From the NCBI GenBank assembly GCA_016235445.1, contig JACRLB010000019.1:1-64000 (forward strand): 64,000 bases of DNA, given 5' to 3'. Shown here piece by piece: positions 38,088 to 47,543 of this stretch. The translations under genes were made by a program, and so were the position numbers. The stretch comes from Chloroflexota bacterium. GTDB taxonomy: Bacteria > Chloroflexota > Anaerolineae > Anaerolineales > Villigracilaceae. Within the stretch, counting starts at the first letter, position 1. Every line of letters begins with the position of its first letter. The notes below the pieces were generated by a model, which searched no databases, was not told the DNA's origin, and saw only the letters and a list, made by a program, of their open reading frames with translations.

Positions 38088-38822
38088 ATGGAAGGTTTAG
38101 GTATTAATCTCGGATTGCTCATTGTTCAGCTGATCGCGTTCGCAATTGTGTTCCTCACATTGAACGCCTGGGTCTACAAGCCCATGCTGGACATGATGGA
38201 GTCCCGCAAGAAGAAGATTGCGCAAGGCCTTGAAGACGCCCGCATCGCTGCGGAAGCGCGGGCCGACGCAGAAAAGGATTCCGCCAAGATTTTGGCGAGC
38301 GCACAGGCTGAAGCGGGTAAGGTGGTTCGTGAAGCCACCGAACGCGCCGCGGACGCTGTGAAGGATGTAAAATCTGCTGCGGAAGCTGAAACTACAAAAG
38401 CGCGTGAATCTGCCGCCGCTGAAGCTGAATTGGAACGCAACCGCATTCTCGGTGATTTGCGCGGCCAGGTTGCGGCCCTTGCAATTGCCGCCGCCAACAA
38501 ACTTGTCGGCGATGCGCTGGATGAAAAGAAACAACGAGCCTTGCTCGATGAGTTTTTCTCCGGTGTGAAATCCGGCAAGGTGGTTGTTTTGGATGCCGCT
38601 GATTTCAAAGGCGAGTCCGCTGAAATTACAAGCGCCCTGCCTTTGACCAAAGATGAAGAAGCCACGGTCAAGAAGGATGTGCTCTCGAAAGTTGGAGCCA
38701 CGGATGTAAGCTTCCGGGTAGACCCGTCAATCCTGGGAGGTCTTGTCATCAAAGTGGGCGACAAGGTAATGGATGGTTCAGTCTCTGGCAGGCTTGAAGG
38801 TTTGCGCCAGAATTTGAAGTAA
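38088..38822 (+). CDS. F-type ATP synthase b subunit fused to a delta-like C-terminal domain
   Basis: A 244-aa stator protein. Residues 1-30 form the membrane anchor, 'NAWVYKPMLDMMESRKKKIA' is the classic b-subunit start of the long coiled coil (about 35-155), and 'ILGDLRGQVAALAIAAANKL' is the typical b-subunit end. The extra ~80 residues finish with 'VDPSILGGLVIKVGDKVMDG' and 'SVSGRLEGLRQNLK', the signature of the C-terminal half of delta/OSCP. The gene therefore covers both stator subunits with only part of delta. It is the last F-type gene before a terminator. Confidence 0.88.
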   Translation: MEGLGINLGLLIVQLIAFAIVFLTLNAWVYKPMLDMMESRKKKIAQGLEDARIAAEARADAEKDSAKILASAQAEAGKVVREATERAADAVKDVKSAAEAETTKARESAAAEAELERNRILGDLRGQVAALAIAAANKLVGDALDEKKQRALLDEFFSGVKSGKVVVLDAADFKGESAEITSALPLTKDEEATVKKDVLSKVGATDVSFRVDPSILGGLVIKVGDKVMDGSVSGRLEGLRQNLK

Positions 38823-38839
38823 TAGAAATGACAGATGAA

Positions 38840-38871
38840 AGAGGGCTTTGGTAAAACAAAGCCCTCTTTTT
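38840..38871 (+). terminator. Rho-independent terminator ending the Fo gene cluster
   Basis: AGAGGGCTTTG, GTAAAA loop, CAAAGCCCTCT followed by T5. It closes the F-type genes before any F1 gene. Confidence 0.95.
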
Positions 38872-38902
38872 AATTGCCCGAGAGATTGGGCATTTTTGTT
38901 TT

Positions 38903-39042
38903 AATTAGGACTTACGCAATAGGGACGACCCACCCGCATTTTTAGGAAACTTTTATCACAGGGCGATCCTTTCTTGTAAGACGGGTGTACGGTTATGCCT
39001 TGTCGGGTCGCCCCTACGGAATATCGCGTAAGGTGAGTTAAT
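38903..39042. mobile_element. MITE-like element with ACTTACGC/GCGTAAGGTGAGTT ends
   Basis: Left end AATTAGGACTTACGCAATAG, right end GCGTAAGGTGAGTTAATAG. Inside the ends AGGGACGACCC pairs with GGGTCGCCCCT. No ORF is present. The right end is shared in inverted form with the element at 52840-52963. It is probably a non-autonomous transposon remnant; no matching transposase is in the window. Confidence 0.45.
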
Positions 39043-39057
39043 AGTGATGGTAAGTAG

Positions 39058-39235
39058 TATTCAATCCCGAAGGGATGGAATGATTGTAGAACGTGGAAAT
39101 ATGCAGAAATCAACCCCGAAGGGGTGTCATGTTTTGCAAAGGGAGTTCCATGACATCCCTTCGGGATTGAAAATTTTCTTGCATGGCCTGCTCTACAATC
39201 ATTTCACTCCTGCGGAGTTGAGTGCGTAACATCAG
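39058..39235. repeat. Complex inverted repeats with CCCGAAGGGAT hairpins
   Basis: Hairpin ATCCCGAAGGGAT at about 39064, ACCCCGAAGGGGT at about 39115, then ATCCCTTCGGGAT at about 39157. AATGATTGTAGA (39078) is the complement of TCTACAATCATT (39192), so the whole unit folds on itself. With the MITE-like element it fills the 530-bp gap between the F-type and V-type ATPase operons; no gene is seen there. Confidence 0.6.
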
Positions 39236-39280
39236 TCAATAAAGAATAGGAATTTTCGCACAATAAAGTGATTTCCACCC

Positions 39281-39309
39281 TTGATTGTCAAGTATTTATA
39301 CTTTACAAT
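39281..39309 (+). promoter_or_regulatory. Putative promoter of the V/A-type ATPase operon
   Basis: TTGATT (39281-39286), 17-bp spacer, TACAAT (39304-39309), about 45 bp before the first gene. Confidence 0.5.
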
Positions 39310-39354
39310 AGCGGACATTAATTACCCTGGCAGTACTGAGTGAGGTGAATCGTT

Positions 39355-39666
39355 ATGAACGAGAAGCACATCCAGCAAGTACTTGAAATTGAAAAACAGG
39401 CACAGGAAATACAGGATAAGGCAAGGCGCGAAGCGCAAGAAATTCCTGTGAAAGCGGAGCAGGAAGCGCAGGCGTTGATTGCCAAAGCTAAAGCTGACGC
39501 TCATGAAGAAGCGCGCAGAATGATCGCGGGCGCACAGTCGAACAATGCCTCCGATCATGGTGCGGCGGATGAAGCGTCCAGGAACAGCGAATTCGAAGAT
39601 TCAGCCAGGAAGAACCTCGATAAAGCGGTTGCCATTGTTTTGGAACATGTCATTGGCAGGGCGTAA
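39355..39666 (+). CDS. V/A-type ATPase peripheral-stalk subunit H (G)
   Basis: A 103-aa, almost entirely charged coiled-coil protein ('EIEKQAQEIQDKARREAQEI', 'AKAKADAHEEARRMIAGAQ') with a short hydrophobic C-terminal helix. This is the usual form of the small peripheral-stalk subunit that pairs with subunit E. It opens the nine-gene operon and is followed after 3 bp by subunit C. The ID rests on position and composition as much as sequence. Confidence 0.8.
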   Translation: MNEKHIQQVLEIEKQAQEIQDKARREAQEIPVKAEQEAQALIAKAKADAHEEARRMIAGAQSNNASDHGAADEASRNSEFEDSARKNLDKAVAIVLEHVIGRA

Positions 39667-39669
39667 CCC

Positions 39670-40752
39670 ATGGCGAGCGGCGTTTCCGGTTACGCGGCAA
39701 TCAGCACGCGGGTGCGGGCAATGTATTCCGATTTGCTCACACCCCAAGAGATGACCCGTCTGGGCGATTCACCTGATCTCCCTGCGCTCGTCAGCGCTTT
39801 GAAAAACACGCCCTACGGAAAATACCTTTCCGGAATAAAAGACAATGAAATGACGCCGCGCCGCATCATTTTGCAGATCAGAAATAGACTGGCGGATTCG
39901 TACTCCAGTGTGGTTCAGCAGGCCCCCGAGCAGACGCGCCCCCTGGTAAAGCAACTCTTTCGATATTTCGAAGTGGGAAATCTCAAAGCCGTATTACGCA
40001 GTATTCAAACAGTTTCATCCTGGAATTCCGATGTCGCCGCGTGGGACCGCGTACGCGAAGTATTATTTCCATTCGGCGCTTTTGCTTCCATCCCTGCGCA
40101 GGCCATGGTGGAATCGGGGAGCGTCGCTTCGGCGGTGGACCTGTTGCATGGTTCCCCCTACGAAGCGACCATGTCTTTTGCGATGAAGCGTTTCTCTGCC
40201 GAGCAGAATCTCTTTCCGCTGGAAGTGGCGTTGGATTTGGATTTCTGGCGCCGTCTGTGGGCCGAAATCAAAAATCTCAAAGGCAAAGACCGCGAGATGG
40301 GCGGAAAGTTGATCGGCTCTCTGCTTGATTTGAACAACCTGATGTGGGTCATTCGCTACAAGATTTATCACAACCTTTCGGAAGAGGAATTGATTAATTA
40401 CACCCTGCCCTTTGGCTATCGTGTGCGCGATGAGGATGTGCGCGCCATCGCGGCGGGTGCGGATATTGCCTCTGTTGTGTCGCGCATCTACCCGAATATT
40501 CACGATGTAAACACGCTTCTTGACCACCCCCAATCTGGGTTGCCCAAACTGGAGCATTTGCTCAAGCAACAGGTGATGCGCCAATGCGTCTCGGCGTTCA
40601 TCGGCTACCCATTCCACATTGGGCTTCCGTTGGCCTACTTGTTGCTCAGCGACTTTGAGATCCAGGACCTGGTGGTGTTGGTCGAGGCAAAATCCTCCAA
40701 ACTCAAAGATGAAGAATTTCGTCCCTTGTTATTGAAAACGACTTTGATATAG
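39670..40752 (+). CDS. V/A-type ATPase subunit C
   Basis: A 360-aa soluble subunit that links the central rotor (D/F) to the proteolipid ring. 'YAAISTRVRAMYSDLLTPQE' at the N-terminus and the repeated helical triplicates with 'DLNNLMWVIRYKIYHNLSEE' are typical. The family normally measures 320-390 aa. The order here (C before I) differs from the G-I-L-E-C-F-A-B-D order of Thermus. Confidence 0.88.
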   Translation: MASGVSGYAAISTRVRAMYSDLLTPQEMTRLGDSPDLPALVSALKNTPYGKYLSGIKDNEMTPRRIILQIRNRLADSYSSVVQQAPEQTRPLVKQLFRYFEVGNLKAVLRSIQTVSSWNSDVAAWDRVREVLFPFGAFASIPAQAMVESGSVASAVDLLHGSPYEATMSFAMKRFSAEQNLFPLEVALDLDFWRRLWAEIKNLKGKDREMGGKLIGSLLDLNNLMWVIRYKIYHNLSEEELINYTLPFGYRVRDEDVRAIAAGADIASVVSRIYPNIHDVNTLLDHPQSGLPKLEHLLKQQVMRQCVSAFIGYPFHIGLPLAYLLLSDFEIQDLVVLVEAKSSKLKDEEFRPLLLKTTLI

Positions 40753-40814
40753 TAACGCCCTCTCCCATTGGGAGAGGAGGCCAACGCGCTTATCACTTTC
40801 ATATTGGAGATGCA

Positions 40815-42818
40815 ATGTTATTTCCGAAGCAGATGTCTGAAGTTGAGTTGATTGTGCCTTCCAAAGACCTTGTGGCTGTAACAAGAACCTTGAGCGGCTA
40901 TGGCGTATTTCATCAGGTTGACAGCGCGTATTTGGGGTTGGAAAGCCAGGGTCCGAATGCGTGGCAGGATAAAGCCGGGGCGTATTCCACGCTCGAACGC
41001 CGCATTCAGGCCATCATGCAGAATGTAGGGCTGGCGGAGGAGTATCCTGTCAAAGCTGAGATCGAATCGGTGGTCGACATGGACGCCGTCCGACCGGGGG
41101 TGGATCGGATCGAGGAGGAAGTCAAAGGGGTCAGCGATCAATTGTCGGGTGAAAGGAAGCGGCTTGAGTTGTTGGAGAGTCAGCTTCGCCAGTTGGAGCC
41201 GATCGCCGATGTCGATGTGGAAGTGGGGGCGCTGAAAAAGTCATCTTTTATGCACTCCATTTTAGGCGTCGTTCCTTCGGCGAATATCAGCAGGTTGAGA
41301 ACCAGCCTTTTGAGAGTTCCGCATGTGTTTTTCATCCTGCGTGAAGATGCTCAAAAACCCGTTGTTTGGATTTTGGGTATCAGGAGCAATTCGGATGTTC
41401 TGGAGCGCGCCGCAAAAAGCGCCTATCTTAACCCGCTGAGCCTGCCCGATGAATTTGGCGGCACGCCCGAACAGATCACTGCGATGTTGAGAAAGGAAAT
41501 CGAATCTGCGAAACAGAGGATTTCAGGTTTCGAAGCTGACCTTGCCAGGCTGGGCGGCTCTTACAAAAGTGAATTACAGAAATTGCTTTGGGATGTTCAT
41601 ATCAGCCGCGTTATGGCAGATGCGATTGTCCGTTTTGGGCAATTGCGCCATACCTATGTTGTGGTGGGGTGGGCGCCCACGGCAGATTTGGAAGACCTGA
41701 CTTCAAGACTCAAGGAAGCCTCACGCGAGATTTTGATCGAAACGATGGCAACCAGCCGTTCGGGGCACCATGCGCAAGTGCCTGTGGCGTTGACGCAAAA
41801 CAAGTGGCTCAAGCCGATTCAAATGCTGGTGGGTACGTATGGACATCCCAGCTATGGCGAGCTCGACCCGACGTTGTTGATGGCTTTCACGTTCCCACTT
41901 TTATATGGGGCGATGTTCGGCGACCTGGGGCAGGGATTGGTGATGCTGGTGTTGGGCATTTTGATGCACAACAAGATCATGATGAAGGGTATGCAAGGCC
42001 TCGGTTTGCTGATCGCTTATTGCGGGGTGTCGGCTTCTTTGTTTGGGTATTTGTATGGAAGTATCTTCGGGTTCGAGGGTCACCTGGTCGAAGAGTATCT
42101 TCATTTCCACTTTGAGCCGATGTGGATCAGTCCGATGGAGAATATTTTGAGTCTTTTGAGCATTGCCATCGATGTTGGCATTGTGATCCTGATGTTCAGC
42201 TTTTTGCTCGGTATGCTCAACAGCATCCGTTCGCAGGATTGGGCGCACCTGCTCTTTGGACATTCAGGCATCGCCGCCTTTGTGTTTTACATTTGCTTCC
42301 TTGCGATGCTGGGCGCATTTTTGGGCGATACCGCGCTTGCTCCGAGGGTTGCGGTTGCCATCAATTCGCTTCCGCTTCCGTTCACGACTCTGCTGGCTGT
42401 GTTTGGGGTCTTCGTGATGTTCGGCGGCTTTTTCAGGAACATGGTGGAAGGGCACACCCTGATCGAAGGCAAAGGCGTTGGCGGGTTTATGATGTTTCTC
42501 ATCCAATCGCTCATGGACCTGATCGAGACGGTCATCAGTATGCTTAGCAACACGCTTTCATTCATCCGCGTGGGTGCGTTTGCGGTGGCGCACGGCGGTT
42601 TGAGTCTTGCCATCTTTTCGCTGGCGGGGGAGGAGCCCGATGCGGGTTTTTGGATCACGATTGTCATCGGCAATCTCTTTATCATCGGCTTCGAAGGTTT
42701 GATTGTGGGCATTCAAACCATGCGCTTGCATTATTATGAAATTCTGGGGAAGTTCTTCCATGGGGGCGGTATGCAATTCGAACCCCTGAAGTTAAGTTCC
42801 TCGCAAGAGGAGACGTAG
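40815..42818 (+). CDS. V/A-type ATPase subunit I (a)
   Basis: A 667-aa subunit with a soluble N-terminal half (about 1-350, alpha/beta with long helices) and a C-terminal membrane half with about eight helices. 'YGHPSYGELDPTLLMAFTFP', 'YGAMFGDLGQGLVMLVLG' and 'LSNTLSFIRVGAFAVAHGGL' are the family blocks; the last holds the arginine that faces the rotor glutamate. GGAG precedes the ATG. Confidence 0.94.
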   Translation: MLFPKQMSEVELIVPSKDLVAVTRTLSGYGVFHQVDSAYLGLESQGPNAWQDKAGAYSTLERRIQAIMQNVGLAEEYPVKAEIESVVDMDAVRPGVDRIEEEVKGVSDQLSGERKRLELLESQLRQLEPIADVDVEVGALKKSSFMHSILGVVPSANISRLRTSLLRVPHVFFILREDAQKPVVWILGIRSNSDVLERAAKSAYLNPLSLPDEFGGTPEQITAMLRKEIESAKQRISGFEADLARLGGSYKSELQKLLWDVHISRVMADAIVRFGQLRHTYVVVGWAPTADLEDLTSRLKEASREILIETMATSRSGHHAQVPVALTQNKWLKPIQMLVGTYGHPSYGELDPTLLMAFTFPLLYGAMFGDLGQGLVMLVLGILMHNKIMMKGMQGLGLLIAYCGVSASLFGYLYGSIFGFEGHLVEEYLHFHFEPMWISPMENILSLLSIAIDVGIVILMFSFLLGMLNSIRSQDWAHLLFGHSGIAAFVFYICFLAMLGAFLGDTALAPRVAVAINSLPLPFTTLLAVFGVFVMFGGFFRNMVEGHTLIEGKGVGGFMMFLIQSLMDLIETVISMLSNTLSFIRVGAFAVAHGGLSLAIFSLAGEEPDAGFWITIVIGNLFIIGFEGLIVGIQTMRLHYYEILGKFFHGGGMQFEPLKLSSSQEET

Positions 42819-42929
42819 CCTGAACGCAGGGCAATATCGCGAAGCGCGTTACGGCGCCAATAAAATTGCGTGGTATCGGTTTGTAGAACTCGAATAAAAA
42901 ATTTCCATCTATCTAAAAGGAGATAAACA

Positions 42930-43361
42930 ATGTTGTTAGTATTTGCTGTCCTGGTTGGTTTGATCCCGGTAATTCCCGCAGTGGTCTTTTTGCTTCAAAA
43001 CGGAAAGACCAGCCCCGCTCAGGCGGTTTCCCGCATTGTCAGCGGATTTACTGGATTTAATTTCCTCGTTGGCATGTTCGCGGCGGGACTGGCAATGGTC
43101 TGGCTCGCCTCGCCGACTTCCGCGCTCGCATCTGGCGCAGCACAGGAAGCCGCAGTGGATCAATACGCCACGCTTGCGGCGGCCCTTTCGACAGGTCTCG
43201 CTTGTATCGGCGCAGGCATTGCAGTCGGAAATGCTGGCGCGGCGGCGGTGGGCGCCACGGCTGAAAAACCCGAGTCCTTTGGCCGCGCGCTGATCTTCGT
43301 GGGCCTCTCGGAAGGGATTGCCATCTACGGCTTGATCATTTCCTTCCTTATTCTTCCGTAA
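42930..43361 (+). CDS. V/A-type ATPase proteolipid subunit K
   Basis: A 143-aa proteolipid with four hydrophobic segments. The first two (about 2-22 and 40-63) lack an ion-binding carboxylate. The C-terminal hairpin has 'STGLACIGAGIAVGNAGAAA' and 'IFVGLSEGIAIYGLIISFL' with one glutamate. So there is one binding site per four helices, as in eukaryotic-like duplicated rings, although an N-terminal signal or anchor pair is equally possible. No Gln is seen at the helix-1 position used by Na+ rings, favouring protons. Strong AAAAGGAG site. Confidence 0.9.
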   Translation: MLLVFAVLVGLIPVIPAVVFLLQNGKTSPAQAVSRIVSGFTGFNFLVGMFAAGLAMVWLASPTSALASGAAQEAAVDQYATLAAALSTGLACIGAGIAVGNAGAAAVGATAEKPESFGRALIFVGLSEGIAIYGLIISFLILP

Positions 43362-43387
43362 ACCCTTACGAAGATAAAGAAAAAAAT

Positions 43388-43693
43388 ATGAAGATTTTGG
43401 TCATCGGTCATCCTGATGCAGTGCTTGGTTTTTCGCTGGCAGGCGTGGGCGGCAGAGTCGCCACCACTGCCGACGAGGTGAATCAGGCATTGGACGAAGC
43501 CCAAGCCAGCAAAGACATCGGCATTGTGCTTGTCACGCAGGATGTGGCTGGGCTAATTCCAGCCCGCATGGAACATCTTAACCTGCGGAGTACGGTTCCG
43601 CTGGTGGTCGAGATTCCCTCTCGCGGAGGCGTCCCGGAGGGGCAGGCTTCGCTCGGCGATATCGTCCTGCGGGCAATCGGAATCAAGCTATAA
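43388..43693 (+). CDS. V/A-type ATPase subunit F
   Basis: A 101-aa central-stalk subunit with a Rossmann-like fold. 'MKILVIGHPDAVLGFSLAGV', 'IGIVLVTQDVAGLIP' and 'PLVVEIPSRGG' follow the family pattern. It lies between subunit K and subunit E, with the ATG reached by a weak purine-rich site. Confidence 0.92.
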   Translation: MKILVIGHPDAVLGFSLAGVGGRVATTADEVNQALDEAQASKDIGIVLVTQDVAGLIPARMEHLNLRSTVPLVVEIPSRGGVPEGQASLGDIVLRAIGIKL

Positions 43694-43732
43694 GCTTTCC
43701 TTCGGATATCCACTACAAGGAAAAGGATTGGA

Positions 43733-44353
43733 TTGAGCGCTATGAAATCTGTCGAAGAAGATATTGAATTGCTTGCACGCGCCATTATGACGGAAGCGCG
43801 GGAGGAAGCCGAACAGTTGCACGCCGAGGCAAAAGAGAAGGCAGAAGCCATTCGGAAGCGCGCCCAGGAACAGGCGGAGTCGGAGCGAAAGGCAATCCTC
43901 GCGCGCGCAAAAGAGGATGCGGATCGTCTTCGCAGTCAATCATCGGCCACATCCCAGCTTAAGGCGCGTTCTGTGCAATTGGATCAACGCGAAAAAATCC
44001 TGAACGAGGTTTTCGAGAAAGCCAGAGAGCGGTTTGGTTCCGTAATGGAACGGCCGGATTACGGCGCAATTGCAACCATGCTGGCGCGCGAAGCGTTGAC
44101 CCAGTTACAGGTGAAGGAAGCCGAAGTGCGGGCGGACGCATCCGCTCAAAAAAGCCTGAGGCTGGATGAGCTTTCCACGGAACTCAATGGAAAATTTACA
44201 TTCGGCAAAACACTCGAGGAAGGCGCCGGTGTTGTGGTGAGCGCGGCAGGCGGGAAACTGCAATACGATAACACGCTCGAGACCCGCCTGAACCGCTTGC
44301 AGGGCTCCCTGCGTTCCTCGGTTTATAAGGCGCTTATGGGAGAAACGGTATGA
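43733..44353 (+). CDS. V/A-type ATPase peripheral-stalk subunit E
   Basis: A 206-aa subunit. The N-terminal ~90 residues form a charged coiled coil ('EEAEQLHAEAKEKAEAIRKR') and the C-terminal half an alpha/beta globular domain that binds the catalytic head. The start is ambiguous. The TTG at 43733 has AAGGA five bases upstream; the ATG at 43742 lies 14 bases from the same site. Either gives a complete protein. It overlaps the A-subunit gene by 4 nt. Confidence 0.88.
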   Translation: MSAMKSVEEDIELLARAIMTEAREEAEQLHAEAKEKAEAIRKRAQEQAESERKAILARAKEDADRLRSQSSATSQLKARSVQLDQREKILNEVFEKARERFGSVMERPDYGAIATMLAREALTQLQVKEAEVRADASAQKSLRLDELSTELNGKFTFGKTLEEGAGVVVSAAGGKLQYDNTLETRLNRLQGSLRSSVYKALMGETV

Positions 44354-46119
44354 GCGATCAAGTCGGAACGATAACCTGGATCAGCGGGCCTGTTGTGCGC
44401 GCCCGCGGATCCCGCAACGTGGGTATGCTTGAACTCGTCGAAGTGGGCGAAGACCGTCTCGTGGGCGAGGTCATCGGCCTCAAAGGCGACCAGATGACGA
44501 TTCAAGTATATGAAGAAACCGCCGGTATGCAGACCGGCGCGCCCATCTACGGCACAGGCCTGCCCCTGTCTGTGGAACTGGCCCCCGGATTAATTCAAAG
44601 CATTTACGACGGCGTCCAGCGCCCGCTTCCGTTGATCGAACAGGCAATGGGCTCCTTCATCAACCGCGGCGCGCACTTCGATTCGATCAGCCGCGAGAAG
44701 AAATGGAAGTTCACACCCAAAGTCAAAGCAGGTGACGAAGTCAGAGGCGGCGCAATTCTCGGCGTTGCGATGGAGACCGACACCTTCGAGCATCGCGTCA
44801 TGCTTAACCCCGACGACTCAGGCACGATCACCTGGGTTGCCCCCGCAGGCGATTACACGGTCATCGACCCGATTGCCAAACTAAAAATGGGCAGGGAAGA
44901 AAAGACCATCGCCATGCTTCAGCGCTGGCCTGTTCGCCGCGCGCGGCCATTTACCAACAGGCGCCCTGCGAACATTCCGTTGATTACCGGCCAAAGAATT
45001 CTCGATACGTTTTTTCCCGTCGCCAAAGGCGGAGCGGCGGGCATCCCCGGCCCGTTCGGATCGGGCAAGACCGTCACCCAGCACAGCATCGCAAAATGGG
45101 CGGATGCGGAAATCATCGTCTACATCGGATGCGGCGAACGCGGCAACGAGATGACTGAAGTATTGCAGGAGTTTCCGCATCTGATCGACCCGAGAACTGG
45201 TCGGCCATTAATGGAACGCACGGTGCTGATAGCGAATACGTCCAACATGCCTGTCGCCGCGCGCGAGGCCAGCATCTACACCGGTATCACCATCGCGGAA
45301 TATTACCGAGATATGGGCTACCACGTGGCATTGATGGCAGATTCAACCTCCCGCTGGGCAGAAGCCTTGCGCGAAGTTTCAGGCCGCCTTGAAGAAATGC
45401 CTGCTGAAGAAGGTTATCCCGCCTATCTTGCGGGCCGCCTCGCGGAATTTTACGAACGCGCAGGTTATGTGGATAACTTGAACGGCACACAGGGATCGGT
45501 TTCCATTGTGGGAGCGGTGTCTCCTCCCGGCGGCGACTTCTCGGAGCCAGTCACCCAGCACACCAAACGCTTCATCCGCTGTTTCTGGGCCTTGGATAAA
45601 TCGCTTGCTTCCGCCCGTCACTTCCCCGCCATCAACTGGCTGGATAGCTACAGCGAATATCTCGAAGATGTGGGCAACTGGTGGCGCGAAAAGACCGGCA
45701 AAGATTGGCTGGCAATGCGCAACCGCGCCATGGAATTGTTGAGTGAGGAAAGCCGCCTGTCGCAAATCGTGAAGTTGGTGGGGCCGGATGCACTGCCTTA
45801 CGCGGAGCGTATGGTTCTCGAAACCACACGCCTCATCCGCGAAGGACTTTTGCAACAGAATGCCACCGAGGCTGTGGATGCGTTTTCATCGGTGGAAAAA
45901 CAGATTCGTATGCTCGAACTCGTGCTTTACTTCCACGAGCGCGGCATGGCAATTGTCAAACACGGCGCGCCGATCCATTTGATTCACGACCTGCCGGTGG
46001 TGGATACGATCATTCGCGCCAAATCTGCGGTTACGAACGAAGAGATGCACAAGTTCGATGACATTCAAAAGCAAATTGACCAGCAAATGGGTCAATTGGA
46101 TGCGGAGTACAGATCATGA
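44350..46119 (+). CDS. V/A-type ATPase catalytic subunit A
   Basis: A 589-aa catalytic subunit. The P-loop is 'GPFGSGKT' (residues 234-241), with Lys240 binding the ATP phosphates. The non-homologous region typical of A subunits separates the N-terminal barrel from the nucleotide-binding domain. '[20 protein letters not shown]' and '[14 protein letters not shown]' are hallmark blocks. It overlaps its neighbours by 4 nt on both sides (ATGA), showing tight coupling. Confidence 0.97.
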   Translation: MSDQVGTITWISGPVVRARGSRNVGMLELVEVGEDRLVGEVIGLKGDQMTIQVYEETAGMQTGAPIYGTGLPLSVELAPGLIQSIYDGVQRPLPLIEQAMGSFINRGAHFDSISREKKWKFTPKVKAGDEVRGGAILGVAMETDTFEHRVMLNPDDSGTITWVAPAGDYTVIDPIAKLKMGREEKTIAMLQRWPVRRARPFTNRRPANIPLITGQRILDTFFPVAKGGAAGIPGPFGSGKTVTQHSIAKWADAEIIVYIGCGERGNEMTEVLQEFPHLIDPRTGRPLMERTVLIANTSNMPVAAREASIYTGITIAEYYRDMGYHVALMADSTSRWAEALREVSGRLEEMPAEEGYPAYLAGRLAEFYERAGYVDNLNGTQGSVSIVGAVSPPGGDFSEPVTQHTKRFIRCFWALDKSLASARHFPAINWLDSYSEYLEDVGNWWREKTGKDWLAMRNRAMELLSEESRLSQIVKLVGPDALPYAERMVLETTRLIREGLLQQNATEAVDAFSSVEKQIRMLELVLYFHERGMAIVKHGAPIHLIHDLPVVDTIIRAKSAVTNEEMHKFDDIQKQIDQQMGQLDAEYRS

Positions 46120-47543
46120 GCGAAGTGACAGTGCAAGGCGGTCAGGAAGTCGTCGGCGTCGGGCGCATCGAAGGTCCGATTTTGGTCGTCGAAGGCGCGG
46201 CGAATGTCCGGTACGACGAGGTTGTTGAAATTCAGGATACTCGCGGTCAACTTCGCCGTGGGCGCGTGCTGGAAGTGGGCGAGGGCTACGCGGTGGTTCA
46301 GGTGTTTGCAGGTTCCACCGGCCTTTCGATTGACGGGACCCGAGTCCGCTTTTTGGGCAGTACCCTGCACATTCCCGTTGCCGAGGAAATGCTCGGGCGC
46401 ATCTTCGACGGTTTGGGCAACCCGATTGATGGCGGCCCTGAACCGCTTACCGACCGTTATGCCGATGTCAACGGCCAGCCGATCAACCCGACGGCACGCA
46501 TCTATCCGCGCGATTACATCCAGACTGGCATTTCCACCATCGACGGTGTGAACACGCTCCTGCGCGGGCAGAAGCTCCCATTGTTTTCTGGCGCAGGCCT
46601 GCCGCACGATCAACTTGCCGCACAAATCGTGCGCCAGGCGACACTTGGAAAAGTGGCAGGCGCGCCGCCAACTGAAGGCGAAGAGTTTGCGATTGTGTTT
46701 GCCGCGATGGGCGTGAAGAATGATGTGGCAGATTACTTCCGCCGCTCGTTCACCGAAAGCGGAGCGCTGACCCGTGTTGCGATGTTCCTCAACCTGGCAG
46801 ATGACCCCCCCGTGGAACGTATCGTTACCCCGCGCGCGGCATTGACTCTTGCCGAATATCTCGCCTACGAACGTGACATGCACGTGCTTGTGGTGCTTAC
46901 CGATATGACCAACTACGGCGAAGCCTTGCGCCAGATTTCGAACGTGCGCGGCGAAGTGCCGAGCCGCAAAGGATACCCCGGTTATTTGTACAGCGATCTT
47001 GCTTCGATGTACGAACGCACGGGGCGCATCCGCACAAGCAAGGGTTCGATTACGCAGATTCCGATCCTTACAATGCCCAACGACGACATCACCCATCCGA
47101 TGCCCGATTTGACCGGTTACATCACCGAGGGGCAGATCGTGTTGGGGCGCGAGCTTTACTTTGCGGGCATCTATCCTCCTGTGGCCGTCCTGCCGAGCCT
47201 TTCGCGTTTGATGAAGGATGGCATCGGCAAGAACCGCACGCGTGATGATCATCCGCGTTGGGGGGCGCAGTTGTATGCGGCCTACGCCAAGACTCAGGAC
47301 GTGCGCGCGCTTGCATCCGTGATCGGCGAGGAAGAACTCAGCGACGTGGACCAGAAATACCTTAAGTTCGGACGCGCGTTCGAGCGTGAATTCGTCAACC
47401 AAAGTTTTACTGAAAATCGCACCATCGAGCGGACTCTCGAAATCGGCTGGAAACTTCTTTCCATGCTTCCGAAGAAGGAGCTCACCCGCGTCACGCTCGA
47501 CGAGATAGCTCAATATTACAAAGGCGACGATGCCGCAAATTAG
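46116..47543 (+). CDS. V/A-type ATPase regulatory subunit B
   Basis: A 475-aa non-catalytic subunit. The P-loop position reads '[20 protein letters not shown]', without the GKT lysine, as expected for B. '[20 protein letters not shown]' and '[18 protein letters not shown]' are characteristic. It overlaps subunit D by 14 nt. Confidence 0.97.
   Translation: MSEVTVQGGQEVVGVGRIEGPILVVEGAANVRYDEVVEIQDTRGQLRRGRVLEVGEGYAVVQVFAGSTGLSIDGTRVRFLGSTLHIPVAEEMLGRIFDGLGNPIDGGPEPLTDRYADVNGQPINPTARIYPRDYIQTGISTIDGVNTLLRGQKLPLFSGAGLPHDQLAAQIVRQATLGKVAGAPPTEGEEFAIVFAAMGVKNDVADYFRRSFTESGALTRVAMFLNLADDPPVERIVTPRAALTLAEYLAYERDMHVLVVLTDMTNYGEALRQISNVRGEVPSRKGYPGYLYSDLASMYERTGRIRTSKGSITQIPILTMPNDDITHPMPDLTGYITEGQIVLGRELYFAGIYPPVAVLPSLSRLMKDGIGKNRTRDDHPRWGAQLYAAYAKTQDVRALASVIGEEELSDVDQKYLKFGRAFEREFVNQSFTENRTIERTLEIGWKLLSMLPKKELTRVTLDEIAQYYKGDDAAN

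Noticed and set aside
38823-39354. Hidden F1 genes between the F-type and V-type operons
   Set aside because: Only 530 bp, filled with a MITE-like element and inverted repeats; no P-loop or alpha/beta-type sequence in any frame.
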